From: Planctomycetota bacterium
GTDB lineage: Bacteria > Planctomycetota > Planctomycetia > Isosphaerales > Isosphaeraceae
Length of the DNA stretch: 12,542 bases
NCBI GenBank assembly: GCA_021807585.1
Contig: JAKBCQ010000015.1
Span: forward strand, 1 to 12,542
Reading direction: 5' to 3'
The position numbers and the translations under genes were made by a program. How positions within the stretch are numbered: the stretch's first letter is position 1; each line of letters starts with the position of its first letter. Under the pieces are notes generated by a model, which was not told where the DNA came from, made no database searches, and worked only from the letters and a program-made list of their open reading frames with translations. This document shows, one piece after another, positions 6,797 to 12,542 of this stretch.

Positions 6797-8178
6797 TCGT
6801 GTCGACGCAACTGGAAGCGAACGATAGCCCTCCCCGATCGACTCCGCCCCGCGGGCTCGGCTTCGTTTCGGCGACGGCTATCGTCGTCGGCGAGGTGATC
6901 GGGGTGGGGATTTTCCTTACCCCCGCGGGGATGGCGAAGGCGCTCGGCTCGCCCGCCTTGCTGTTGACGGTTTGGCTGGCGACGGGCGCTTCGGCGATCG
7001 CGGGTGCGCTCTGTTTTGGATCGCTCGCGGCGCGATATCCCGAATCGGGGGGAGGATATGTTTACCTGCGTCGAATCTACGGACCGTTGCCGGCGTTTCT
7101 TTACGGCTGGATGTCGCTCCTGGTGATCGACGGCGGAATCGCCGCGGCGCTCGCGTCGGGCTTTTCGAGCCAAATGAGTTATATCTTCAGACTTTCATTA
7201 ATTGAGGGGCGCGGAGTCGCCGTCGGGGTGATTCTCGCGCTTTCGATCGTGAATATATTGGGGACGCGATTCGGCGTGAACTTCGTGCGAGCGCTGACGA
7301 TTCTCAAGCTCGGCGCCCTGGCTTTCCTCGCGATTTGGGGATTCGGCCTGGGTCTGGGGGATTGGTCGAATTTCGTCCCGTTCGCTGCGCGTCGATCGGG
7401 TTCTCCGCCGCTCGCGGGAGCGCTCGTCGGCGGTTTTATCGCGGCTTTCTTTTCGTTCGGCGGCTGGTGGGATCTGGGAAAACTGACGGACGAAACGCGC
7501 GACCCCGAGCGAACGGTCCCGCGGTCGCTTGTCGCGGGGGTTTTAATCATAACGATTGTTTACATTACGATTAGCGCTGTATTTCTTTATCTTGTTTCGA
7601 TTACGAACGTGACGAGCGACAAAAACTTCGCGGCGCAGGCGGGTGAGTCGTTGTTTGGTCGATCGGGGGGAGTCGTGTTTTCGCTGATCGTCGTCGTTTC
7701 GGTGCTGGGAAGTTTGGCGGCGCTATTAACGACGGCGCCGAGGGTTTATGTGGCGATGGCGCGGGACGGGCTGTTCTTCGCCACCGCGGGGCGCGTTCAC
7801 CCCGGAACGGGAGCGCCGTTTGTCGCGGGAGGGATCCAGGCGATCGCGGCTTCGATTCTCGTCGTCTCGGGTTCGTTTGATCAGATTATCGCGTACTTTA
7901 TTGTACCGATGCTAGTCTTTTTAGGATTGATCGTCGCCGGGGTTTATGTCGTCAAGCCGAATCGCGACCGCGCGTCGGTGACGAGGATACCGGGTTATCC
8001 CGTAACGCCGCTCGTCTTTCTGGTCCCGCTCGCGGCGCTTTTTCCGTTGCTGTTGGTCGACGACCCGGTGCGGGGTCTGATCGGCCTGGGAGTGGTCGCC
8101 GCGGGAATTCCGGCGTATTATCTTATGTTTCGTCGATCACGAACCAAACTCGCGGTCGATCCGCGAACGAGCGGGTGA
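6793..8178 (+). CDS. APC-superfamily amino acid permease
   Basis: 461 residues from ATG 6793. The in-frame GTG at 6799 is an equally good start, because GGAGGG at 6787-6792 is 6 bases from the GTG but touches the ATG. The protein is a typical polytopic APC transporter (AA_permease_2 type, about 12 membrane segments and close to the usual length). Segment 1 has V-I-G-V-G-I-F-L-T-P (35-44), the unwound substrate-binding G-x-G-I-F motif of this superfamily; segment 6 contains F-F-S-F-G-G-W-W-D-L, followed by D-E-T-R-D-P-E-R-T-V-P-R-S, the conserved cytoplasmic loop. It probably exchanges or imports an amino acid or related compound across the cytoplasmic membrane; the substrate cannot be read from sequence. 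It is coupled to the hypothetical gene before it and lies 62 bases upstream of the AhpD-like selenoprotein. Confidence 0.93.
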   Translation: MIVSTQLEANDSPPRSTPPRGLGFVSATAIVVGEVIGVGIFLTPAGMAKALGSPALLLTVWLATGASAIAGALCFGSLAARYPESGGGYVYLRRIYGPLPAFLYGWMSLLVIDGGIAAALASGFSSQMSYIFRLSLIEGRGVAVGVILALSIVNILGTRFGVNFVRALTILKLGALAFLAIWGFGLGLGDWSNFVPFAARRSGSPPLAGALVGGFIAAFFSFGGWWDLGKLTDETRDPERTVPRSLVAGVLIITIVYITISAVFLYLVSITNVTSDKNFAAQAGESLFGRSGGVVFSLIVVVSVLGSLAALLTTAPRVYVAMARDGLFFATAGRVHPGTGAPFVAGGIQAIAASILVVSGSFDQIIAYFIVPMLVFLGLIVAGVYVVKPNRDRASVTRIPGYPVTPLVFLVPLAALFPLLLVDDPVRGLIGLGVVAAGIPAYYLMFRRSRTKLAVDPRTSG

Positions 8179-8240
8179 CGACCGATGTGATCGGATCGAC
8201 AGCGGTTTTTTCTGAAATCGATAATCAAGGAGTTTTCGAT

Positions 8241-8804
8241 ATGGCCTGGATCAAGACGGTTTCTCCCGAGGGAAACGAGAAGCTGGCGAAGGCGCTCGCG
8301 GATCAGCGGTCGTATTACCCCAAGGAATACGCCGCGCCCGTTCAGGCGCTTGACGAGGGGCTGCCGGGAATCGTCGCATCGCACAGCTTACTGCCGCAAA
8401 CGCTTTATCATGCGTTTTCGACGTTCGGGACGTTGATGTCGCCCGACCTGCCGCTCGATCGTCGTCAGCACGAGATGATCGCGACGATGGTTTCGGTGAC
8501 GAACCGGTGCAAATACTGAATTGAATCGCACGCGGAGTTTCTGCGTCGCGTCACCCTGGACGATGAACTCGTCCGGGCGTTAAGAGAGGACCCGGCGACG
8601 GCGCCGATTTCGGAGCAAGATCGCGTTATGATTAATTATGTGGTTAAGATGACGAAAGACGCGACCCGCGTATCCCCCGAGGATCACGCGCGGCTGCGAT
8701 CGGTCGGCTTCGACGACCGCGCGATCCTCCAGATCACGCTTATCGCCGCCTGGTTCAATTACATCAACCGCGTCGCCGATTCGCTGGGAGTCGGCCGCGA
8801 ATAA
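8241..8804 (+). CDS. AhpD-like peroxidase-related selenoprotein (TGA at 8517 read as Sec93)
   Basis: 187 residues with TGA 8517-8519 read as selenocysteine, the usual length for the peroxidase-related CMD/AhpD family; only 92 if it stops there. Start ATG 8241 has AAGGAG at 8227-8232, 8 bases upstream. The N-terminus M-A-W-I-K-T-V and S-H-S-L-x-P-Q-T-L, then [14 protein letters not shown], are family features. The relay is complete: E78, C90-K-Y-U93, H97, with the AhpD spacing (Glu 12 before Cys; C-x-x-C-x-x-x-H). After the TGA come [38 protein letters not shown], the classic C-terminal signature. No signal peptide, so probably cytosolic. Known relatives reduce peroxides or act as thiol carriers; the exact substrate is unknown. 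Stop TAA sits at the base of a hairpin. Confidence 0.9.
8517..8519 (+). other. In-frame TGA recoded as selenocysteine (residue 93)
   Basis: The TGA stands at the second Cys of the AhpD motif (C90-K-Y-[TGA]-I-E-S-H97), where Cys homologues read C-x-Y-C-x-x-x-H. The frame stays open for 94 further codons that complete the family fold. A strong SECIS-like stem-loop follows. Confidence 0.9.
8527..8550 (+). promoter_or_regulatory. Bacterial SECIS element of the AhpD-like selenoprotein
   Basis: Arm 8527-8536 (CGCACGCGGA) pairs with 8540-8550 in ten base pairs (one G-U), with C8547 as a single bulge and a three-base apical loop GTT at 8537-8539. The loop begins with G, 18 nt after the TGA. A G in the first two loop positions and a distance of about 16-37 nt are the known bacterial SECIS criteria, so the match is close. 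The stem lies inside the coding frame, as in E. coli fdhF. Confidence 0.8.
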
Positions 8805-8835
8805 TCGATTGATCAATCTATTGATTAATCGATTG
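8802..8835 (+). repeat. Long A/T-rich hairpin overlapping the stop of the selenoprotein
   Basis: 8803-8816 pairs with 8821-8834 over 14 base pairs (one G-U, extendable by U8802-G8835) around the loop TCTA. The stem includes the TAA stop at 8802-8804. It is far richer in A/T than the genes on either side. It is not directly followed by a T-run. Confidence 0.65.
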
Positions 8836-8880
8836 ATCGAACCCCGATTCGATCGGTTTTCCCCGTTCTCTTTTTTTTAT
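8833..8880 (+). terminator. Probable intrinsic terminator after the selenoprotein gene
   Basis: GATCGAA (8835-8841) pairs with TTCGATC (8848-8854) around CCCCGA, extendable by two T-G wobbles, and is followed directly by TTTT (8857-8860) and, after a short C-rich stretch, by an eight-T run (8871-8878). It shares bases 8833-8835 with the long hairpin before it, so the two cannot both form fully. It would end a transcript covering the redox/permease genes. Confidence 0.5.
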
Positions 8881-8895
8881 ATCGGAGTGACAACG

Positions 8896-9294
8896 ATGAC
8901 GGTCGCCGTCGAGGAAGTTGTTAAGAACCAGGAACATATTCTTGCGAATCAACATTTGATTCGCGAGGCGCAGGAGACGATTCAGAAGAATCAGGCCAAG
9001 CTCGATAAGATCGCCGCGAATCAGGCGGCGATCCTGACGAACCAGGAGTCGATCCAGGGGAATCAGGCGAAGCTCGATAAAGTCGTCGCCAACCAGGCGA
9101 CGATCGAGGCGAATCAGGAGTCGATCCTTGGCAACCAATCGAAGCTCGAGAAGGCGGTCGCGAATCAGGCGACGATCCAATCGAACCAGGAGACGATCCA
9201 GGCGAATCAGGAACGGATTCTCCTCGAGCTCCGCGAGGTCGTCTCCAATCAACGCGAGATTCTCGCGAATCAAAAGAAGATCATGAGCAAGTAA
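8896..9294 (+). CDS. Repetitive coiled-coil protein with Asn-Gln heptads
   Basis: 132 residues from ATG 8896 (GGAG at 8884-8887, 8 bases upstream). Almost the whole protein is built from heptads of the form I/L-x-x-N-Q-x-x. Three heptads plus a three-residue insert (such as V-V-A) make a 24-residue unit, repeated about four times from residue 18 (nt 8947, 9019, 9091, 9163; 72-base period). With Ile/Leu at core position a, Asn falls at core position d, like the N@d layers of trimeric autotransporter stalks. No signal peptide, membrane segment or other domain. It is probably a soluble oligomeric coiled coil; I cannot name its partner. It is separated from the selenoprotein before it by a probable terminator, so it may be transcribed independently. 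Confidence 0.85.
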   Translation: MTVAVEEVVKNQEHILANQHLIREAQETIQKNQAKLDKIAANQAAILTNQESIQGNQAKLDKVVANQATIEANQESILGNQSKLEKAVANQATIQSNQETIQANQERILLELREVVSNQREILANQKKIMSK

Positions 9295-9417
9295 TTCTTG
9301 ATCATGTCGATCCAGCGGGGAACGGAACGGCTCGCGAGGCCGTCGGGGCGCGTCAAGCGTCCCGGCGGTCGGTCGCGGGAGAGGGTGGAATCGCGCCATC
9401 GAGAGGGACGACGATCG

Positions 9418-9585
9418 ATGAGGCCCGGTCGCACGTTTCGGACGTTGATCGTATCGGCTGCGGCGTTTATGTACGCGGCGCCTTCAACGACCGCGTCGGC
9501 TCTGCTTGAACGCGGACCGATGCAACGTCGAGCCGTGGTCAAACCGCCCCGACAAGGCGTTTTTCCCCAGTTCGGCGCCAAATGA
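9418..9585 (+). CDS. Possible small secreted peptide upstream of the ABC importer
   Basis: 55 residues from ATG 9418, with a purine-rich GAGAGG at 9401-9406 rather far upstream (11 bases). The frame is open further back (to 9298), but that part is Arg-rich and unlike a protein start. The first 27 residues look like a signal peptide (R-P-G-R-T-F-R, a hydrophobic V-S-A-A-A-F-M-Y-A-A core, then T-A-S-A as a cleavage site). The remaining 28 residues are basic and Pro-rich. Its stop overlaps an ATG (9582) in frame with the binding protein gene. I do not recognise it; it may be a real small gene or an open leader. Confidence 0.35.
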   Translation: MRPGRTFRTLIVSAAAFMYAAPSTTASALLERGPMQRRAVVKPPRQGVFPQFGAK

Positions 9586-9601
9586 TCGGCGCCTCGGGTT
9601 T
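9574..9601 (+). terminator. GC-rich hairpin with short T-run before the binding-protein gene
   Basis: GGCGCC at 9574-9579 and 9588-9593 form a 6-bp stem with the eight-base loop AAATGATC, followed after TCGGG by four T (9598-9601). The loop contains the stop of the small peptide frame and the upstream ATG of the binding protein frame. It could act as a weak terminator or attenuator, or be chance in GC-rich DNA. Confidence 0.3.
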
Positions 9602-9611
9602 TGGAATTTCA

Positions 9612-10670
9612 ATGAATCGTTTTATGACAATGCAACGCGTCGTAATCGTCGGCTCGATCGGCTGGATCGTCGCGATCAGCGTCTTGCACGCCCGGCTCAA
9701 CCTCGGCGCGTTCGATCGTCCGACGCCCGCCAAGCGAGCGATCGTCGAGCGGTTTCGCGTCGGCTACATCCCCGTGACGTGCCATCTCACGTGCCCCGTG
9801 ACGAACTTCATCAACGAACGGACGACGGGCGACGGGCTCTTCGAACCCGTTCGCTTCAGCGGTTGGCCCGAGCTCAAGGAAACGTTCCTCTCGGGCGACC
9901 TCGAAGCGACTTTCATCCTCGCGCCGATGGCGATCGCGCTTCGCGAACAGGGTGTTCCGCTGAAGATCGTTTATCTCGGCCATCGCGACGGCACGGCGCT
10001 CATGGCGCGGAAAGATTCCAATATCTTCAAGATTGAAGATCTTCGCGGCAAAAAAATCGCCGTCCCCAATCGGTTTTCCAATCAGTTGCTCATCTTATAT
10101 AAAGTGATGAAAGACAGGGGGATGAACATTAAAGATTGTGAGATCGTCGAACTCCCCGCACCCGATATGGCCGCGGCGCTCTTCACGAGAGCGGTCGACG
10201 CGGTGATTTCCGGAGAGCCGTTCATGGCGCAGACCGAGATGGACGGCTACGGAAGGGTGATTTTCTTGACGAAGGACGTTTGGCCGGGGTTCATCTCGTG
10301 CGTCCTCGCGGTTCCGGATCGCGTGATCAAAACCCGCCGCGACGACGTTCAAAAACTCGTCGATGGAATCGCCAAAAGCGGCAAATGGCTTGATCAATCG
10401 GGGAAACATCGGATGACCGCCGCGGAGTTCGCCGGGAATCTCTATTATCATCAGAATCCCGAATTATTAAAGTTCGTTTTAAGCCAGCCCCCCGATCGCG
10501 TCAAGTATACGAATCTCGCGGTCGTGCGGCGTGATTTTGAAGAGATCGAGGCGCTGGGCCGCGAGGCGGGGATTCTCAAGGGGACGGCTCGGTTCGAAGA
10601 TTACGCCGATCCGTCGTTCGTCCAGGACGAATCGGCGATCAAACCTTACGACTGGGAGGGTCCGCCGTGA
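9612..10670 (+). CDS. ABC transporter substrate-binding protein, NMT1/NrtA-SsuA type
   Basis: 352 residues from ATG 9612, where GGAA at 9603-9606 precedes an N-terminus with a basic start and hydrophobic stretch (V-V-I-V-G-S-I-G-W-I-V-A-I-S-V-L) that serves as a signal anchor or signal peptide; ATG 9582 is an alternative adding ten residues but has no ribosome site. The mature protein has the class features: F-R-V-G-Y-I-P-V-T (48-56), D-L-E-A-T-F-I-L-A-P-M-A-I-A, D-L-R-G-K-K-I-A-V-P and A-V-D-A-V-I-S-G-E-P-F, as in nitrate, sulfonate, taurine and thiamine-precursor binding proteins. It should capture the substrate outside the membrane for the permease and ATPase that follow. Unusual is C57-H-L-T-C61 at the ligand-facing loop after beta-strand 1. 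The substrate is unknown. Its stop overlaps the permease start (GTGA). Confidence 0.9.
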   Translation: MNRFMTMQRVVIVGSIGWIVAISVLHARLNLGAFDRPTPAKRAIVERFRVGYIPVTCHLTCPVTNFINERTTGDGLFEPVRFSGWPELKETFLSGDLEATFILAPMAIALREQGVPLKIVYLGHRDGTALMARKDSNIFKIEDLRGKKIAVPNRFSNQLLILYKVMKDRGMNIKDCEIVELPAPDMAAALFTRAVDAVISGEPFMAQTEMDGYGRVIFLTKDVWPGFISCVLAVPDRVIKTRRDDVQKLVDGIAKSGKWLDQSGKHRMTAAEFAGNLYYHQNPELLKFVLSQPPDRVKYTNLAVVRRDFEEIEALGREAGILKGTARFEDYADPSFVQDESAIKPYDWEGPP

Positions 10671-11512
10671 GCTTCGTTCCGATCACGCCGACCGATAACG
10701 CCGATAAAGATCGAGATATTATAACATCCAACCGTGTTAGGCGTTCGTTCTCGATCCCCGCGCCGGCGTTCGTGCTTCCATTACTGGTCGCCGCGGCGTC
10801 GATCGGCCTGTGGGAGATCGCGGTTTCTTTCTCAGACAACGATCTTCTGCCCGGACCGGCGCTCGTCGTCAAAGGAATTATTGAACTGATCCGCAAAGGT
10901 TTGCTTGCTAAATATATCGTCGCGTCTCTCTTTCGCGTGACGTGGGGGTTCGCGCTGGCGGTTCTCGTGGGTGTACCTTTCGGACTTTTCCTCGGGTGGT
11001 TTCGGCCCGCGTACCAGGCGTTCAATCCGCTGATTCAGCTTTTCCGACCGATCTCGCCGATCGCCTGGATTCCGCTCGCGATCCTCTGGTTCGGCGTCTC
11101 GGACGCGGCGCCGATCTTTTTGATTTTCCTCGCGGGGGTGTTTCCGATCACGGTGTCGGCGGCGGCGGCGGTGCGGAACATTCAAACCGTATATATCAGA
11201 GCGGCGCGCAATTTCGGCCTGAGCCGCGCTCGGCTTTTCCGCAAGGTAATCCTTCCCGCCGCTGCCCCGCAAATCATCACGGGGATTCGGATCGCGCTCG
11301 GCGTCGCGTGGCTCGTCGTCGTCGCCGCCGAGATGATCGCGGTCAATTCGGGACTCGGTTATTTGATCATCGACGCACGCAACGCGGGGAAACGATACGA
11401 TCTCGTGGTCGCGGGAATGATCGTGATCGGGCTGATCGGTCTCGGGCTCGATCTTCTTATCAGCCGACTCGAAAGATTCGAGCAAATCCGCTGGGGTTCA
11501 TCACACCGATAA
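10667..11512 (+). CDS. ABC transporter permease, SsuC/TauC/NrtB type
   Basis: 281 residues from GTG 10667, which overlaps the previous stop and has GGGAGGG at 10654-10660, 6 bases upstream. After a polar N-terminal tail of about 30 residues come about six membrane segments (starting near residues 33, 90, 125, 148, 207 and 245). The EAA loop that docks to the ATPase is at about 179-199 (A-A-R-N-F-G-L-S..L-F-R-K-V-I-L-P-A-A). R-P-I-S-P-I-A-W-I-P-L-A-I-L-W-F-G (127-143) is characteristic of the nitrate/sulfonate/taurine permease family. It forms the channel of the importer, probably as a homodimer since only one permease gene is present. Confidence 0.94.
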   Translation: MSFVPITPTDNADKDRDIITSNRVRRSFSIPAPAFVLPLLVAAASIGLWEIAVSFSDNDLLPGPALVVKGIIELIRKGLLAKYIVASLFRVTWGFALAVLVGVPFGLFLGWFRPAYQAFNPLIQLFRPISPIAWIPLAILWFGVSDAAPIFLIFLAGVFPITVSAAAAVRNIQTVYIRAARNFGLSRARLFRKVILPAAAPQIITGIRIALGVAWLVVVAAEMIAVNSGLGYLIIDARNAGKRYDLVVAGMIVIGLIGLGLDLLISRLERFEQIRWGSSHR

Positions 11513-11540
11513 CGAACGATAGCGGTAATGGAACGAATTC

Positions 11541-12356
11541 GTGAACAATATAAATACATGCATGAACAATGATATCGCTTCCCCCTCGGATTTGGTGGCG
11601 AACGTACCCGCGATCGTCGTTCGCGATTTGTGGTCGTCTTATCCCGGTCGGACCAGAGGGACGACGATCGACGTTTTGGAGGGGGCCGAGATGGAGGTTT
11701 CGCGGGGGGAGTTCGCGTGCATCGTAGGTCCTTCGGGCTGCGGGAAAACGACGCTCTTGAACACCATCGCCGGGTTTTTGGCGGCGACGCGCGGCGAGGT
11801 TCTCGTCGAGGGGCGCCCGGTCGCCGGTCCCGATCCCAAACGGATCTTCATCTTTCAAGAAGGGGGAGTCTTCCCCTGGTTGACTGTTCACGATAACGTC
11901 GGCTTCGGCCTCGGCGGCCTCGGCCGCGGCGAGCGCGATTCAAAGATCCAACATTACATAGACATGGTGGGACTAACAGGATTTGAATCGTCGTATCCGC
12001 GCGAGCTATCGGGGGGGATGCGGCAACGGGTGGAGATCGCTCGCGCGTTGGCGGCGAGCCCCGAGATTCTGTACATGGACGAGCCGTTCGGCGCGCTCGA
12101 TTATTTCACGCGATACAAGATGCGGGCCGATCTGATTCGGATCTGGGAGGTCGAACGGAAGACGATCCTGTTCGTTACCCACGATATCGACGAGGCGCTC
12201 CAGCTCGCGGATCGAATCTTTGTGATGAATCGTCGCCCGGCGCGGGTTGCGACGATCGTCGAAGTCGACGCCGCCAGACCGCGCGACCTCGATTCGGCGG
12301 AATATCTCGGTCTTCGTCATCGGATCTTCGCGGCTATGGGGATGAATCATCCGTGA
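11541..12356 (+). CDS. ABC transporter ATP-binding protein, SsuB/TauB/NrtD type
   Basis: 271 residues from GTG 11541 (weak GGAA at 11530-11533); ATG 11562, seven codons in, is an alternative without a visible ribosome site. All nucleotide-binding motifs are intact: Walker A G-P-S-G-C-G-K-T-T (63-71), Q-loop Gln106 (F-Q-E-G-G-V-F-P-W-L-T-V), signature L-S-G-G-M-R-Q-R-V (156-164), Walker B I-L-Y-M-D-E (176-181), D-loop G-A-L-D and H-loop His214 (V-T-H-D-I-D-E-A-L). F-P-W-L-T and the D-E-A-L-x-L-A-D-R-I end are typical of the nitrate/sulfonate/taurine importers. It lies 28 bases after the permease and should drive import by ATP hydrolysis on the cytoplasmic side. Confidence 0.95.
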   Translation: MNNINTCMNNDIASPSDLVANVPAIVVRDLWSSYPGRTRGTTIDVLEGAEMEVSRGEFACIVGPSGCGKTTLLNTIAGFLAATRGEVLVEGRPVAGPDPKRIFIFQEGGVFPWLTVHDNVGFGLGGLGRGERDSKIQHYIDMVGLTGFESSYPRELSGGMRQRVEIARALAASPEILYMDEPFGALDYFTRYKMRADLIRIWEVERKTILFVTHDIDEALQLADRIFVMNRRPARVATIVEVDAARPRDLDSAEYLGLRHRIFAAMGMNHP

Positions 12357-12542
12357 CGACACGATTTTTATTCAGAGTCGATCATCGCGCGCGGCTTCCG
12401 TCGTTTGACGAACGTCTGGGCCGCGGCGGGCGAATTATTCCCGCCGAGTTTCGCGGGTCGGCGCCATCGCGTCAACTTGAAATGATACGAATATTCCTTG
12501 TTTGGATACGCCTCGGCTCTTGATTTTTGAGTCTACTAAGGA
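12357..12542. other. Gene-free right edge with a possible ribosome site
   Basis: No reading frame here is convincing. The last five bases are AAGGA, in an A/T-richer stretch (from about 12475), so a gene probably begins just outside the window. A TTGAAA at 12477-12482 has no well-placed -10 partner that I can see. Confidence 0.4.

Noticed and set aside
12477..12510. Promoter near the right edge (TTGAAA at 12477)
   Set aside because: The nearest -10-like sequence (TGGATA) is 20 bases away and matches poorly.
1..12542. tRNA genes, rRNA, CRISPR arrays, transposases or integrase genes
   Set aside because: No spaced identical repeats of CRISPR type, no tRNA cloverleaf that I could see (including tRNA-Sec), and no protein with transposase or recombinase motifs.

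Overview
The window looks like a chromosomal segment from a planctomycete. The evidence is a DUF1559 type-IV-pilin-like protein with the H-x-G-G-x-N...GDGSVRF C-terminal signature, an FG-GAP/ASPIC-UnbV secreted protein, a secreted EF-hand plus redoxin plus CMD fusion, and scattered genes with GTG as well as ATG starts. The DNA is GC-rich, by eye about 60%. All genes I can support are on the + strand.

Layout: (i) 3-1202, the 3' part of an FG-GAP/ASPIC protein; (ii) 1342-1779, a small secreted hypothetical protein with a good sigma70-type promoter; (iii) 1780-2199, a gene-free gap with a perfect hairpin and a candidate promoter; (iv) 2200-3153 DUF1559, 3188-3634 a small lipoprotein, and 3631-6306 a very large redox fusion protein; (v) 6368-6796 hypothetical, 6793-8178 an APC amino-acid permease, 8241-8804 an AhpD-like peroxidase; (vi) a hairpin/terminator region, then 8896-9294, a coiled-coil protein made of 24-residue repeats; (vii) 9418-9585 a possible small secreted peptide, followed by an ABC importer of the NrtA/SsuA type (binding protein 9612-10670, permease 10667-11512, ATPase 11541-12356). 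The last 186 bases hold no gene but end in AAGGA, probably the ribosome site of the next gene.

The main discovery is that two genes are each interrupted by an in-frame TGA that is best read as selenocysteine. In both, the TGA falls exactly at the second redox position of the CxxC motif of an AhpD/carboxymuconolactone-decarboxylase (CMD) fold: C-F-Y-[TGA]-M-G-H at 5968-5970 and C-K-Y-[TGA]-I-E-S-H at 8517-8519. Both have a Glu exactly 12 residues before the Cys, as in AhpD. Both have a stem-loop just downstream, with a loop G 18 nt after the TGA, as expected of a bacterial SECIS element. A standard gene caller would split each into two fragments or call a pseudogene.

Read through, the first gene encodes an exported 891-residue protein: signal peptide, four EF-hand loops, an iodothyronine-deiodinase-like thioredoxin fold (Cys at the Sec site), a degenerate CMD domain (CxxS) and a Sec-containing CMD domain (CxxU). 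The second encodes a cytosolic 187-residue peroxidase-related protein. Together they suggest a selenium-dependent thiol/peroxide redox module acting on both sides of the membrane. That functional link is inference. The Sec machinery (selA, selB, selC, selD) is not in this window.
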